A stretch of 64,000 bases of DNA from Rhodospirillaceae bacterium (GCA_902571315.1 CACGBM010000001.1:1-64000), one strand, 5' to 3'. Positions 43,799 to 54,082 are shown, counted from the stretch's first letter. Numbers and translations: made by a program. The notes: a model not told the origin generated them from the letters alone.

Positions 43799-44565
43799 AT
43801 AACTCTCAATTACAAGTATATTTTAAAAAAAATACAAGCAAGTCCCCGCTAATAATTTTTATACACGGAGCGGCCTGTGACCATACCCTTTGGCTTTACC
43901 AATCAAGATATTTTTTTAATAAAAACTTTTCTGTAATTTCAATGGACCTACCAGGACATGGAAAAAATTTATCTAAACCATTAAACTCTATTAAGGAATT
44001 AAGTAATTTAATAAAAAAACTAATAAAAAGCTTACCTAATAAAGAAATTTATTTAGTTGGACATAGTATGGGAAGTCTAATTTGTCTTGAAACTTCTTTG
44101 GCAAATTTTAAAGAAATTAAAAAAATTTTTTTAATAGGAACTTCCTACCCCATGCAAGTAAATAAAAGCCTATTACTTAAAAGTAAGACAGATCAAGATT
44201 TAGCAATTAAAGATATGATTAATTGGTCTTTGTCAGATAGAATAAAGTTAAACGGTGCTAATTTAATAGGCTTAAATTTGCCTAATTTGATAAATGTTAT
44301 AATGAGCAATTCTAGAAAAGGTCTGCTATATAAAAACCTTTCAGCATGTAACAATTTTATTTTAAATAAAAATAAAATAGAAGATGTAAAAACCCCTTTT
44401 ACAATAATAGCTGGAAGTAATGATATTATGACTAGTAAAAAAAACTCTGAAATATTAAATGATATGTTATTTAACTCTAACCTAGAAATTATAAATAACG
44501 TTGGGCATTTTCATCCTCTAGAGAGCCCATTAGAGGTAAATGATATTATTATTAAGAATTTGTAA
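43795..44565 (+). CDS. Alpha/beta hydrolase
   Basis: This 256-residue alpha/beta-hydrolase has the oxyanion-hole segment IFIHGAACDHTLW, DLPGHGKN, nucleophile serine in VGHSMGSLICLE, a late aspartate in AGSNDIMTS and the histidine in NVGHFHPLE, giving a full catalytic triad. The substrate cannot be predicted. The GTG start lies in the metY stop (GTGA). It overlaps no annotated part of the following thioesterase when that gene starts at 44570. Confidence 0.85.
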   Translation: MNNSQLQVYFKKNTSKSPLIIFIHGAACDHTLWLYQSRYFFNKNFSVISMDLPGHGKNLSKPLNSIKELSNLIKKLIKSLPNKEIYLVGHSMGSLICLETSLANFKEIKKIFLIGTSYPMQVNKSLLLKSKTDQDLAIKDMINWSLSDRIKLNGANLIGLNLPNLINVIMSNSRKGLLYKNLSACNNFILNKNKIEDVKTPFTIIAGSNDIMTSKKNSEILNDMLFNSNLEIINNVGHFHPLESPLEVNDIIIKNL

Positions 44566-44569
44566 GGTA

Positions 44570-44986
44570 ATGAAAAGAAAAAAAGATTATTTTTATACCC
44601 AAGAAGTTGATACTAGGTTTGGTGATAATGATATATTTGGACATTTAAATAATGTTATTTATTATTCATTGTTTGACTCTGTGATTAATAGATTTCTAAT
44701 CAAAAAATGTAAATACGATCCATTATCCTCAAACATAATTGCAATTTCTCCTGAGACAAGGTGTAAGTTCAGAAAGTCTTTTAAATATCCTGATACAATT
44801 ATTGCAGGACTTTCTACATTTAAAATAGGCAAAACTAGTGTCATATATGATATTTCACTATTTAGTAAAAAAGGTCAATTGCCTCATGCAGAGGGTTATT
44901 TTGTTCACGTCTTTGTAAAAAGAAAAAATATGCAGGAAAAAGTGTCCATACCAAAAAAAGTAAAATTCGAGTTATTAAGAATATAG
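44570..44986 (+). CDS. Acyl-CoA thioesterase, hotdog fold (4-hydroxybenzoyl-CoA thioesterase type)
   Basis: This 138-residue single hotdog domain has the active-site region RFGDNDIFGHLNNVIYYSLFD, with the catalytic aspartate and the GHLNN turn, and RCKFRKSFKYPDTI further on. The ATG at 44570, 4 bases after the hydrolase stop, is chosen; an upstream in-frame ATG at 44540 would overlap the hydrolase gene. Substrate is likely a short acyl- or aryl-CoA. Its stop abuts the convergent rpmE stop. Confidence 0.85.
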   Translation: MKRKKDYFYTQEVDTRFGDNDIFGHLNNVIYYSLFDSVINRFLIKKCKYDPLSSNIIAISPETRCKFRKSFKYPDTIIAGLSTFKIGKTSVIYDISLFSKKGQLPHAEGYFVHVFVKRKNMQEKVSIPKKVKFELLRI

Positions 44987-45208
44987 TTATACTTTTATAT
45001 TACCGAACTTTTTCTTAAATCTCGCAACTTGGCCGGCATTCTCTCTTATTTGAGCATTTCCTCCAGTCCATGCAGGATGAGAAGCAGGGTCAACATCTAG
45101 TTTTAAAACTTCACCTTCTTTGCCATATGTAGACTTTGTTGTAAATTCTGTACCATCAGTCATAACGACTTTAATAGAATGGTATTCTGGATGTATGTTT
45201 TTTTTCAT
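44987..45208 (-). CDS. rpmE: 50S ribosomal protein L31, zinc-free form
   Basis: [22 protein letters not shown] and [22 protein letters not shown] are typical of alphaproteobacterial L31. No CxxC pair is present, so this is the cysteine-free type that does not bind zinc. Length (73 aa) is normal. It is a single-gene transcript, convergent with the thioesterase and divergent from the iminopeptidase gene. Confidence 0.97.
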   Translation of the reverse strand: MKKNIHPEYHSIKVVMTDGTEFTTKSTYGKEGEVLKLDVDPASHPAWTGGNAQIRENAGQVARFKKKFGNIKV

Positions 45209-45241
45209 TTTGATTTACCAAAATTAAATTATAATAATTTT

Positions 45242-46192
45242 ATGTTATATAGTATAAAAAAATCTTTTGCAATACATCATATTAAACAAAATCAACACAC
45301 TATTTATTTTGAAGAATATGGAAATCCTTTAGGTATACCTGTAATTTTTTTACACGGAGGACCAGGTAGTGGCTGTAATGAGGCGCAAAAAGCAATTTTT
45401 GATTATAAAAAATATAGAGTAGTTTTTTTGGATCAAAGAGGATCAGGTAAATCTACTCCTAAAGGAGAAATTAAAAATAATACAACCTCAAAGTTAATTG
45501 ATGACATTGAGGTTGTAAGAAAGTATTTAAAAATTGAAAGATGGATAGTGGTTGGAGGATCTTGGGGAGCAACTCTTGCTTTAGCCTATGGACAGGCGCA
45601 TACTGATAGAGTTGAGGCTATGATCCTTAGAGCAGTATTTTTAGGAACTAAAAAAGAAATTGAATGGGCTTTTTTTGATGCACCACTAAAGTTTAGGCCA
45701 GAATTAATATATAGACTTAATGACTTTTTAAATAATAAAACGTTAATTAATCCCATTTTTGCTTTGGGAAAAATGCTAGAAAATAAAAATGAAAAAATAA
45801 GAGTTTTAGGTGCAGATTTATGGCTAGCTTATGAGAGTAATTTATCTACAATTCAATTTGATTATAATGCTTTTAATGAGGTTTTATCTAACTCTGGTAA
45901 AAAAAAAAAAATATTACCTAATACCCCATTTTTAGAGTGGCATTACATTAAAAATAATTTTTTTCTTAAACCAAATCAACTAATAAAACATAAGAAAAAG
46001 TTATCAAACATAAAAATTTCTATTATACAAAGTGACTACGATTTACTATGTCCTCCCCAGACATCTTTTAATTTTGCTTCCGGGTTATTTAATTGTAAGG
46101 TAATTAGAATAGCAAGCGCAGGACATTATATAAGTGATCCCGGAGTAAAAGAAATGATGAAGCAATTATTGGATGAATATGAAAAAATTTAA
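45242..46192 (+). CDS. pip: Prolyl iminopeptidase
   Basis: Pip removes N-terminal proline from peptides in the cytoplasm. The S33-family marks are VIFLHGGPGSGCN, FLDQRGSGKSTP, nucleophile serine in VVGGSWGATLALAYG, and the late aspartate and histidine in QSDYDLLCP and SAGHYI. I select ATG 45242 (316 aa), since relatives begin near MLY; the longer frame from 45179 would run into rpmE. Its last 20 bases overlap the next gene. Confidence 0.92.
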   Translation: MLYSIKKSFAIHHIKQNQHTIYFEEYGNPLGIPVIFLHGGPGSGCNEAQKAIFDYKKYRVVFLDQRGSGKSTPKGEIKNNTTSKLIDDIEVVRKYLKIERWIVVGGSWGATLALAYGQAHTDRVEAMILRAVFLGTKKEIEWAFFDAPLKFRPELIYRLNDFLNNKTLINPIFALGKMLENKNEKIRVLGADLWLAYESNLSTIQFDYNAFNEVLSNSGKKKKILPNTPFLEWHYIKNNFFLKPNQLIKHKKKLSNIKISIIQSDYDLLCPPQTSFNFASGLFNCKVIRIASAGHYISDPGVKEMMKQLLDEYEKI

Positions 46193-48089
46193 TGTAGATT
46201 ATTTACTTTTTTTTATATGTTTATTTTTTTTAAATACAAAATGTTATGCCTTAAAATTAGAGATAAAAGATTCTAAGCCTGATCAACAATATCATTTGAG
46301 TAACACCAAATATCAAGAAAATGTTTACAAAAATAGTTTAAAAAGTGTTTTGCAGGGGCTGGGGCTTTCTAAAATTGATTCTAATGCTGCATATATATCT
46401 CTTACTAAAGTTTTACCATTAGAAATATTAAAAGATAGAGGTAATATAATAATACCTACACATTTTGAAAAAGAAAAAATATTTACTGTTAATATTAATG
46501 GCTATGACTCTATCTTACTAAAAAAAGAAAAAAATAAGTTTATAACTTTTATAACTAGTTCTAATTTAGCTGACAAAATAATATCTAACCCAAAAGTCTT
46601 GGATGCTGAAAAAGAAAATATGATAAGACTAAATAATGATTTAATTGAGCATAATTTAGAAGTTTTTAACAAAAAAGTTGTTTTTAAAAAAGGAGATAAT
46701 TTAGATCAGAAGTTAAATGAATTAAATGTTGATAGCAAAGAGTTAAAAAATATAAAAAATTTAATTAGTACTTCAATTAATCCAAAAAAAATTAAAGTAG
46801 GTACAACTTTATTGGGTTTTATTAAAGAAAAAAAATTACTGGCTGTCAGTATGCCCTTAAATAAAAAAAAAAAATTATTAATTTATAAAATTAATAAAGA
46901 ATACAAATCTAAAACTGTAGACGCATTAGAGTTAAAAATTACTCTATCAAACATAATTGAGAAAAATGACTATTTGATTACAAGAATAGACCTATTTAAA
47001 AATGATAATTATAAGGTAATAAAAACTGTTTTAGAAAAAGGAAAAAGTATATATGAACTATTAATAAAATATAAAATTAGTAGTCAGACCATTAATGATA
47101 TTTTAAATACTGTTATGCCCTACTATGATCTAGGACAAATGAAAGCAGGACAAAAATTAGAAATAATTTTTGATCTGAATAACGAATTAAATGGTGTTTC
47201 TTTTAATATAGATCAGATGACAAAATTACAAATAGCTCTAATAGATAATAGTTTTAAAGTTTTTTTTTATAAGAAGCCTTATAAGATAAAAAATAATTTT
47301 AGTGAAATTATAATTAATTCTAACTTATATAATGACTCAGAAGCTTTTGGTTTACCTAGAAGTATTTTTTTTGAACTAGTTAAAATACTTAGTTTTTCAT
47401 TAGATTTTCAAAGAGATATAAGAAAAAATACTACTTTTTTAGTGCTGTATGAAAAGTTATATGATTATAAAAATAACCTCATCATGTCTGGTAAAATTTT
47501 ATATTCAAAAGTGTTACTAAAAAACGATTCTATAGAAATGTATTTATTTAAAAGCAATGAAAAAGAATCAGATTTTTATGATAGCGAGGGAAAAAGTATT
47601 AGGAAAACATTAATGAAGACTCCAATAGATGGTGCAAGACTTTCTTCAGGCTTTGGGAAGAGAAGACACCCAATTTTAGGCTATAATAAGATGCATAAAG
47701 GAATTGATTTTGCTGCAAAAAGAGGTACTCCTATATATGCTGCTGGAGACGGTATTATTGAAAGAGCTAACTTTTATGGTGCGTACGGTAGATATATTAG
47801 AATTAAACATAACTCACAATATAAAACTGCTTATGCACATCTTTCAAATTTTGCTAAAGGTATTAAAAGAGGTATTAAAGTTAAACAAGGTCAGGTAATC
47901 GGATATGTTGGAACATCTGGTAGATCAACTGGCCCACATTTGCATTATGAGGTTATTTTTAACAAAAAACAAATAAATCCTAATAGACTTAAAATGCCAG
48001 AAGTAAATGTATTGGACAAAAATGAAATGTTTTATTTTAATAAACAAAAAGAAAATATAACTAAAATACTAAATGATATTAGGAGTTAA
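46173..48089 (+). CDS. M23 family murein endopeptidase (MepM-like)
   Basis: This is a probable periplasmic peptidoglycan endopeptidase. A signal peptide or N-terminal anchor is at residues 8-27 (LLFFICLFFLNTKCYA). The middle contains OapA/LysM-like segments (VLEKGKSIYELLIKYKIS). The C-terminal peptidase domain (about 485-610) keeps active zinc ligands in MHKGIDFA and HLHYE plus the HL in TAYAHLSNF, unlike the EnvC-like protein in this window. Length (638 aa) is longer than E. coli MepM. ATG 46179 is an alternative start. Its 3' end overlaps the clpB end by 11 bases on the opposite strand. Confidence 0.88.
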   Translation: MNMKKFNVDYLLFFICLFFLNTKCYALKLEIKDSKPDQQYHLSNTKYQENVYKNSLKSVLQGLGLSKIDSNAAYISLTKVLPLEILKDRGNIIIPTHFEKEKIFTVNINGYDSILLKKEKNKFITFITSSNLADKIISNPKVLDAEKENMIRLNNDLIEHNLEVFNKKVVFKKGDNLDQKLNELNVDSKELKNIKNLISTSINPKKIKVGTTLLGFIKEKKLLAVSMPLNKKKKLLIYKINKEYKSKTVDALELKITLSNIIEKNDYLITRIDLFKNDNYKVIKTVLEKGKSIYELLIKYKISSQTINDILNTVMPYYDLGQMKAGQKLEIIFDLNNELNGVSFNIDQMTKLQIALIDNSFKVFFYKKPYKIKNNFSEIIINSNLYNDSEAFGLPRSIFFELVKILSFSLDFQRDIRKNTTFLVLYEKLYDYKNNLIMSGKILYSKVLLKNDSIEMYLFKSNEKESDFYDSEGKSIRKTLMKTPIDGARLSSGFGKRRHPILGYNKMHKGIDFAAKRGTPIYAAGDGIIERANFYGAYGRYIRIKHNSQYKTAYAHLSNFAKGIKRGIKVKQGQVIGYVGTSGRSTGPHLHYEVIFNKKQINPNRLKMPEVNVLDKNEMFYFNKQKENITKILNDIRS

Positions 48090-50607
48090 TTTTAAGTTTG
48101 AATTTGCCTTCTTTTACTCCAACAGTAAAATATGAATTTTCTTTTATTTTGTTATTAATTAACGCATCAGCAATAATATCACCTATTTCTTTTTCTATAA
48201 GTCGTTTTAGAGGTCTAGCTCCATATTCTCTGCTGTAACCTTTTTCTGATAATAAATTTACAACTTCTAAGTCAAAAAGAATTTTAATATTTTTACTTGT
48301 TAGTCTACTTTTCAATATTGCTAATTGATTTTCAACTATAGATTTGAGATTATTTTTTTCTAATTTATTAAAAACAATTATTTCATCTAATCTATTTAGA
48401 AACTCAGGTTTAAAATGACTTTTTACCTCTTTTAATACTTTTATATCTCTTTCCTTTGTATAGTTGTTATCAAGTATAACTTCACTTCCAATATTTGAGG
48501 TTAAGATAATAATAGTATTTTTAAAGTCTACAGAGTTACCCTGTCCATCTACAATTCGTCCCTCATCAAGAAGTTGTAAAAAAACATTAAATATTTCAGG
48601 GTTAGCTTTTTCGATTTCATCAAATAAAATTACTTTAAAAGGTCTGTCCTTAACAGCTTTTGTTAATCTACCACTTTCTTCAAAGCCTACATAACCTGGT
48701 GGAGCTCCAATAAGTTTTGATATAGAGTGTTTTTCATTATATTCTGACATATCAAAAGTTATTAGTTCCTTTTCATCTTTAAATAAATAATCAGAAAGAG
48801 TTTTAGCAATTTCTGTTTTTCCAACTCCTGTAGGGCCCAAAAATAGAAATGATCCTATAGGTTTATCAGGATCATTTATTCCGGTTCTAGACCTTTTGAT
48901 TACCGAGGTTATACCCCTTATAGCACTGTCCTGGCCAACTATTCTTTTTTTTAAAATTTTGTCTAAATTTATAAGTGCGTCTCTTTCCTTTTCTAATATC
49001 TTATTAATAGGAATGCCAGTCCAATTTGAGAGAATATTTGCTATATCATTATTTGTAACTCTTTTATCATCTAAAATACTTTTATGCATATTTTCTAGTT
49101 TTAATATTTTTTCTTTTAAACATGGAAGTTCGTAGTGAGTAAGTTTCCCAGCAAGAGCTAGGTCACCATTTCTTTTTGCTTTCTTTAATTCTCCATTACT
49201 TTTTTCTAATGCTTCTTTAAGTTTATTTAATTTCTCTATTTTGCTTTTGTATAGGTTCCATTCATTTAGCAGTTTTTCTAATGATGTATTAATTTTTAAG
49301 TTTTCTTTTTCTAATTCTTTTTTTCTTGTATTATCTATTTTATTTTCTTTAATTATATTTTCTAATTCTATTTTATTCTTGAGTAATTTATTTTCTAGTT
49401 TTTCTGCTTCTAATGGTTTTGTTTTAAGTTCTATTCTTTTTTTACTTGCAGCTTCATCTATTAAATCAATTGCCTTATCTGGAAGTTTTCTATTAGTTAT
49501 ATATCTAGCTGATAATTTTGAAGCAGTAATTACAGCATTATCTGAAATACTTATTCCATGATGTATTTCATATTTTTCTTTTAAGCCTCTTAATATAGTA
49601 ATAGTATCCTCAACAGTAGGTTCATCAACATACACTGGTTGAAATCTTCTAGATAATGCGGAGTCTTTTTCAAAGTATTTTCTATATTCATTTAAAGTGG
49701 TTGCTCCAATACAGTGCAATTTGCCTCTTGCTAGTGCTGGCTTTAGTATATTCGCAGCATCTAGAGATCCTTCATTAGCCCCGGTTCCTACTAATGTATG
49801 TATCTCATCTATAAATAAAATAATATTTTGATGTAACTCTATTTCTTTAATCACATTTTTTAATCTTTCTTCAAATTCTCCTCTAAACTTAGTACCTGCC
49901 ATTAGTAATGGTAAGTCTAGAGAAACTAATTTATATTCATTTATATTATCAGGTACTGTTTTCTCTATAATTTTAATACTTATGCCCTCCGCTAAAGCAG
50001 TTTTACCTACTCCAGGATCTCCAATCAGAATAGGATTATTTTTAGTCCTTCTAGACAAAACTTGTATGGATCTTTTAATTTCATTTTCTCGTCCTATTAT
50101 AGGGTCAATTTTATTATTTTTTGCTAGGTCAGTTAAATCTATTGTGTATTTTTTAATATTTTGATACTGATCTTCATTACTATTTTTAATGGACTCAAGA
50201 TATTGTTTTAAGCTTTCATAATTCACATTAAACTTATTAAGAATTTTCTTTGTGACAGGACTAATATCTGTTGTTAATTCCATTAATGTGATCAAACTAT
50301 CTAAATTATTAACATCATATTTACTAATTTGGTCATTAATTTTATTTAGTAACAAAATAACATTACTTTGAATCTGTGTTTCTTTAGAAGATTTGTTTTG
50401 TTGATTAGAAACTTGTATGCTTGTATTTAGCAAGTCTGGTTTATTGACTTTAATTTCTTTAAGTGTCGTAGATATTACATTATCATCTTGTAAAAGAATA
50501 ATAAGAATATGTATTGGTAAAAAAAAGCTAAAGTTATTTTCTTTTGCATAATTAAATGCTGCGTCAACAGTAATCTTTAATTTTTCACTAAAATTATCTA
50601 AATTCAT
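48079..50607 (-). CDS. clpB: ATP-dependent disaggregase ClpB
   Basis: ClpB extracts polypeptides from aggregates together with DnaK. The N-domain spans residues 1-145; NBD1 has GDPGVGKTALAEG, LFIDEIHTLVG; a coiled-coil middle domain (about 395-510), absent from ClpA, is present; NBD2 has GPTGVGKTEIAKTL, ILFDEIEKANPE and GYSREYGARPLKRLI. I start at ATG 50607 (842 aa, MNLDNFSEKLK); the upstream 15 in-frame codons cover the promoter and are not family-like. Upstream DNA resembles a heat-shock promoter. Confidence 0.95.
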   Translation of the reverse strand: MNLDNFSEKLKITVDAAFNYAKENNFSFFLPIHILIILLQDDNVISTTLKEIKVNKPDLLNTSIQVSNQQNKSSKETQIQSNVILLLNKINDQISKYDVNNLDSLITLMELTTDISPVTKKILNKFNVNYESLKQYLESIKNSNEDQYQNIKKYTIDLTDLAKNNKIDPIIGRENEIKRSIQVLSRRTKNNPILIGDPGVGKTALAEGISIKIIEKTVPDNINEYKLVSLDLPLLMAGTKFRGEFEERLKNVIKEIELHQNIILFIDEIHTLVGTGANEGSLDAANILKPALARGKLHCIGATTLNEYRKYFEKDSALSRRFQPVYVDEPTVEDTITILRGLKEKYEIHHGISISDNAVITASKLSARYITNRKLPDKAIDLIDEAASKKRIELKTKPLEAEKLENKLLKNKIELENIIKENKIDNTRKKELEKENLKINTSLEKLLNEWNLYKSKIEKLNKLKEALEKSNGELKKAKRNGDLALAGKLTHYELPCLKEKILKLENMHKSILDDKRVTNNDIANILSNWTGIPINKILEKERDALINLDKILKKRIVGQDSAIRGITSVIKRSRTGINDPDKPIGSFLFLGPTGVGKTEIAKTLSDYLFKDEKELITFDMSEYNEKHSISKLIGAPPGYVGFEESGRLTKAVKDRPFKVILFDEIEKANPEIFNVFLQLLDEGRIVDGQGNSVDFKNTIIILTSNIGSEVILDNNYTKERDIKVLKEVKSHFKPEFLNRLDEIIVFNKLEKNNLKSIVENQLAILKSRLTSKNIKILFDLEVVNLLSEKGYSREYGARPLKRLIEKEIGDIIADALINNKIKENSYFTVGVKEGKFKLKINS

Positions 50608-50623
50608 TTTTATACCCCTTATA

Positions 50624-50653
50624 CATATGGGTGTTGTCAATATACAACACAAG
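50624..50653 (-). promoter_or_regulatory. Candidate RpoH (heat-shock) promoter of clpB
   Basis: On the minus strand CTTGTG (50648-50653, preceded by CCC) is separated by 16 bases from CCCATATG (50624-50631). This resembles the sigma-32 pattern CTTGAA ... CCCATnT. It ends 16 bases before the clpB ATG. ClpB is a classic RpoH target, so context supports the reading. The match is by eye only. Confidence 0.5.
50631..50650. repeat. Perfect 7-bp inverted repeat within the clpB promoter
   Basis: GTGTTGT-CAATAT-ACAACAC has perfect 7-bp arms and a 6-base centre. It fills the spacer between the -35 and -10 elements of the candidate heat-shock promoter. It could be a repressor operator; it is not the CIRCE element. 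Confidence 0.5.
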
Positions 50654-50666
50654 GGGTTACTAAAAA

Positions 50667-50912
50667 TTAGTCTGTTTTTTTATTAGAATTATTAATCCTT
50701 AGAAAATGTTCTGCATGTTGCATGTAATTTTCTGCAGCTACTTTGTCTCCTACTGAAGATGCATCTTTAGCTAAATTTTCGTATTTTGTTTTTATTTCTA
50801 AAGGATTACCTCTTGGCTTTTGTTTTAATGGTTTATTTTCGTATCCATTAATTCCATTTTTACTTAAAGGTTTAGTTCTATTTCTTCTAAATGAATTATT
50901 TTTTTTAATCAT
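50667..50912 (-). CDS. DUF4167 family protein
   Basis: This is an 81-residue basic protein. An Arg/Asn/Lys-rich N-terminus (KNNSFRRNRTKPL) precedes the conserved core KTKYENLAKDASSVGDKVAAENYMQHAEHFLRI, which defines DUF4167, an alphaproteobacterial family proposed to bind RNA. Relatives have a longer Q/G-rich C-terminal tail that is missing here. The position between prmC and clpB is the family's normal one, supporting orthology. Confidence 0.88.
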   Translation of the reverse strand: MIKKNNSFRRNRTKPLSKNGINGYENKPLKQKPRGNPLEIKTKYENLAKDASSVGDKVAAENYMQHAEHFLRINNSNKKTD

Positions 50913-50917
50913 TTATG

Positions 50918-51772
50918 TTAAGTCTTTGATTTTGTAATTGTACCAAGTACAAAACGTTTTTGATTTGAATAGTCTTTAATAACTTGAGTTTTCATAATAT
51001 TTACCTCTTTCATTAATTTTTCTACTTCTTGTGACTGATCATTACCAATTTCAAATATAATTATTGAATTTTTATAAAATGTTTTTTGATCAAGTCCTAA
51101 AATTATTTTTTTGTAACTGTCAATTCCACTCTTTCCACCGTCTAATGAAATAATAGGATCAAAGCATCTTACTTCAGGATCTAATTTTCCTATAACCTCT
51201 GATTTAATATAAGGTGGATTAGCTACAATTATATCAAAATCAAAATTTACAAAAATATCTAACCAATTGCAACAAATAAAATTTATTTGTTCAAATACGT
51301 TATTGTTTTTTGCATTTTTCTTAGCTAATTTCAAACTTCTATTATTAATATCTGTTGCTATGCATTTAGCCTTAGGAAAAATTTTCATTAGGGCTATACT
51401 AATAGCTCCTGATCCAGTTCCTAACTCTAAAATTTTTTTAGGATTTAATTTTAAATTTATAATAATGTCTACTATCAACTCTGTCTCTTTTCTGGGAGAA
51501 AAAGTATAAGGATTTAATAATAATTCAGAGTCTCTAAATATTTTTTTATTACATATTCTATCAAATGGTTCTCTTTTTAATCTTCTATCAAGACACTTTT
51601 TTATTAATTTTTCTTGAGTATTATTGATAGTCAGGTCTTTTTCTAATAATTGACTAGCTAAATCTATATTTAAAATTTCTTTAAACATAAAACGCATTTC
51701 CCAAAGAGCATTATGGACACCAACTTTATTAAGTTTTTTTTGATAAAGAGCTATTAAATTTTTTACAAGCAT
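50918..51772 (-). CDS. prmC: Release factor glutamine methyltransferase
   Basis: PrmC methylates the glutamine of the GGQ motif of release factors. An N-terminal helical domain (to about residue 95) is followed by motif I ILELGTGSGAISIALM and the diagnostic IIVANPPYI. Length (284 aa) is normal. Its start overlaps the stop of prfA, its substrate gene, by one base. Confidence 0.95.
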   Translation of the reverse strand: MLVKNLIALYQKKLNKVGVHNALWEMRFMFKEILNIDLASQLLEKDLTINNTQEKLIKKCLDRRLKREPFDRICNKKIFRDSELLLNPYTFSPRKETELIVDIIINLKLNPKKILELGTGSGAISIALMKIFPKAKCIATDINNRSLKLAKKNAKNNNVFEQINFICCNWLDIFVNFDFDIIVANPPYIKSEVIGKLDPEVRCFDPIISLDGGKSGIDSYKKIILGLDQKTFYKNSIIIFEIGNDQSQEVEKLMKEVNIMKTQVIKDYSNQKRFVLGTITKSKT

Positions 51773-52845
51773 TATAAGGATTTGATTTTTTCTTCTAAGT
51801 CTGCAGCTAACAATGGCTCAATAATTTCATTTAGAGCTATACCAGATATAATATCCTCAAGTTTAAAAAGAGTTAAATTAATTCTGTGATCAGTCACTCT
51901 ACCTTGAGGATAATTATATGATCGAATTTTTTCTGATCTATCGCCACTTCCAACCATTGATTTTCGTTTATTTGCAATTTTTTCATCATTTTCAGTCTTA
52001 GTTTTTTCATATAATCTAGATGCTAACATTTTCATGGCTTTTGCTTTGTTTTTGTGCTGACTTTTCTCTTCCTGGCAACTTGCTACTACATTTGTCGGTA
52101 AGTGAGTTATTCTCACAGCACTATCTGTAGTGTTAACATGTTGTCCTCCCGCTCCCTGAGATCTAAATGTATCAATTCTTAAATCTTTGGGATCTATTTT
52201 TATATCTACTTCCTCAATCATAGGTAGCACTGCTACTGTAGCTGCTGATGTGTGTATTCTTCCCTGTGTTTCAGTTTGAGGTACTCTTTGAACTCTATGT
52301 ACGCCTGATTCATATTTTAGTTGAGAAAATACATCCGATCCTGTGAAGGATATAATAGCCTCTTTGCATCCACCAATATTAGTTTCACTAAAGCTCATAA
52401 TTTCAAACTTCCACTTTTTTAGTTCGGCATATTTTTGGTACATTTTCATCAGCACCATAGAAAAAAGTGCAGCTTCATCTCCTCCTGTTCCTGCTCTTAT
52501 TTCTAAGATTGCATTCTTTTCATCATCTATATCTTTTGGAATAAGTAATATTTTTAACTTATTATAAAGTGTTTCTAAGTTTTGACTTATTCTTTTAACA
52601 TCTTGTTTAGCTAATTCTAATAGTTCTTCATCAGAGTTATCAGTCAACAGATTTTTGCTATCTGAAAGTTCTTGTTCACTTTTTTCAATATCATCCTTAC
52701 ATAATAATATTTGTTCTAATGTAGAGAATTGTTTGCTTAATTTTATCCTATTATCTGCAGAAATATTGCTATCAGATAGTTTAGCTTGTATTTCTTCATG
52801 AAGATTAGTAATTTCTTCAAGTTTTGCTTTGAAATTAACTATCAT
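51772..52845 (-). CDS. prfA: Peptide chain release factor 1
   Basis: RF1 terminates translation at UAA and UAG. The anticodon-like region HRVQRVPQTETQGRIHTS contains the PxT-type tripeptide (PQT), and the catalytic GGQ is in SQGAGGQHVN. LEIRAGTGGDEAALF is standard. Length (357 aa) is normal. It overlaps the 3' end of hisS by 11 bases. Confidence 0.97.
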   Translation of the reverse strand: MIVNFKAKLEEITNLHEEIQAKLSDSNISADNRIKLSKQFSTLEQILLCKDDIEKSEQELSDSKNLLTDNSDEELLELAKQDVKRISQNLETLYNKLKILLIPKDIDDEKNAILEIRAGTGGDEAALFSMVLMKMYQKYAELKKWKFEIMSFSETNIGGCKEAIISFTGSDVFSQLKYESGVHRVQRVPQTETQGRIHTSAATVAVLPMIEEVDIKIDPKDLRIDTFRSQGAGGQHVNTTDSAVRITHLPTNVVASCQEEKSQHKNKAKAMKMLASRLYEKTKTENDEKIANKRKSMVGSGDRSEKIRSYNYPQGRVTDHRINLTLFKLEDIISGIALNEIIEPLLAADLEEKIKSL

Positions 52846-54082
52846 TATTCAAAAACTCTATAATAGAATTCTCTTTAACTTTATTTTGAGCACCAGTACT
52901 TAAATTTTTAATAGTATAAAGTCCTCTCTCTACTTCTTCTGCTCCTAAAATTATTACATGATCAGCAGCAATTTTATTAGCATATTTTAATGATTTTTTT
53001 AAGCTATTATCAAAGTAAATTTCAGTTGCATAGTGGCTACATAAAAACTTTTCTCTTATTTTGTATGCAGTGCTTAAAAAATTAGTTTCTAAGGGAATCA
53101 TTAAAACAACTTTTGATTTTTTATTTTTTAAATTTACAAGGTTTGTTAATCTTTCTAATCCTGCAGCCCAACCAGTTCCTGAAATTTTTGGTCCTCCTAA
53201 TTCATAGACTAAATCATCATAATTTCCACCGGCCAAAATAGCAAACTTATCATCATCTTTTAAAGTAAATTCAAATATAGTATTACTATAATAATCTAAG
53301 CCTCTAACTAAGAAAGGATCTTCCTGAAATGATATATTGAAATTCTTTAACATTGCTTTTAGCTCTATGAAACTTTGCTTACTTAAATCTGATAATGTTT
53401 CACTAATATTTGGAGCGTATTTGTTAACTTCTATATCTGCTAGATTTTTAGAGTCTAAAATTCGTAGAGGATTCTTTTCCAACCTAATTACACTTTCCTC
53501 TGAGAGTTTATCTTTATTTTGTGAGTAATATTTTTTTAAAATATTTTTATAAATTTTTCTGTCTTCAAAATTTCCTAGGTTATTTATCTTAAGAATAAGC
53601 TTATCTAAAATTTTTAATTCTTTTAAAAAGTTAGTCGCTAAAAATAATACCTCAAAATCTTTTTCTATACCTGGTTTTGCATAAACTTCCACACCAACTT
53701 GAGTAAATTGTCTTAGTCTACCTTTCTGAGGTCTTTCATACCTGAACATAGGCCCATAGTAAAAAAATTTTAAAGGTATATTTTGCGTTAAACCGTTACT
53801 AATTATAGCTCTTGCAATTCCTGCCGTGCCTTCAGGTCTTAATGTTAACTTATCATTACTTCTATCAGTAAAAGTATACATTTCTTTCATAACTACGTCT
53901 GAAGACAAGCCTAAAGTTCTGCTGAAAATATCATTAAATTCCATTATAGGTGTTAATATGGGTTTAAAATTAAGGCTATTTGAAACATTTTCAAATAGCT
54001 TTATAATTTTTTTCTGAGTTAAATAGTCTGCTCCGAGAAGGTCATGCATGCCTCTAATACTTCTTACTTTAGTCATTTTCAC
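52835..54082 (-). CDS. hisS: Histidyl-tRNA synthetase
   Basis: This class II synthetase charges tRNA-His. Motif 1 region [12 protein letters not shown], motif 2 [27 protein letters not shown], the histidine-specific [15 protein letters not shown], and motif 3 [11 protein letters not shown] are all present. Length (415 aa) is standard. The start overlaps the ispG stop by 14 bases. Confidence 0.97.
   Translation of the reverse strand: MKMTKVRSIRGMHDLLGADYLTQKKIIKLFENVSNSLNFKPILTPIMEFNDIFSRTLGLSSDVVMKEMYTFTDRSNDKLTLRPEGTAGIARAIISNGLTQNIPLKFFYYGPMFRYERPQKGRLRQFTQVGVEVYAKPGIEKDFEVLFLATNFLKELKILDKLILKINNLGNFEDRKIYKNILKKYYSQNKDKLSEESVIRLEKNPLRILDSKNLADIEVNKYAPNISETLSDLSKQSFIELKAMLKNFNISFQEDPFLVRGLDYYSNTIFEFTLKDDDKFAILAGGNYDDLVYELGGPKISGTGWAAGLERLTNLVNLKNKKSKVVLMIPLETNFLSTAYKIREKFLCSHYATEIYFDNSLKKSLKYANKIAADHVIILGAEEVERGLYTIKNLSTGAQNKVKENSIIEFLNNDS

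Noticed and set aside
44987-45208. Loss of zinc cysteines in L31 as a defect
   Set aside because: Cysteine-free L31 is the normal form in Alphaproteobacteria.
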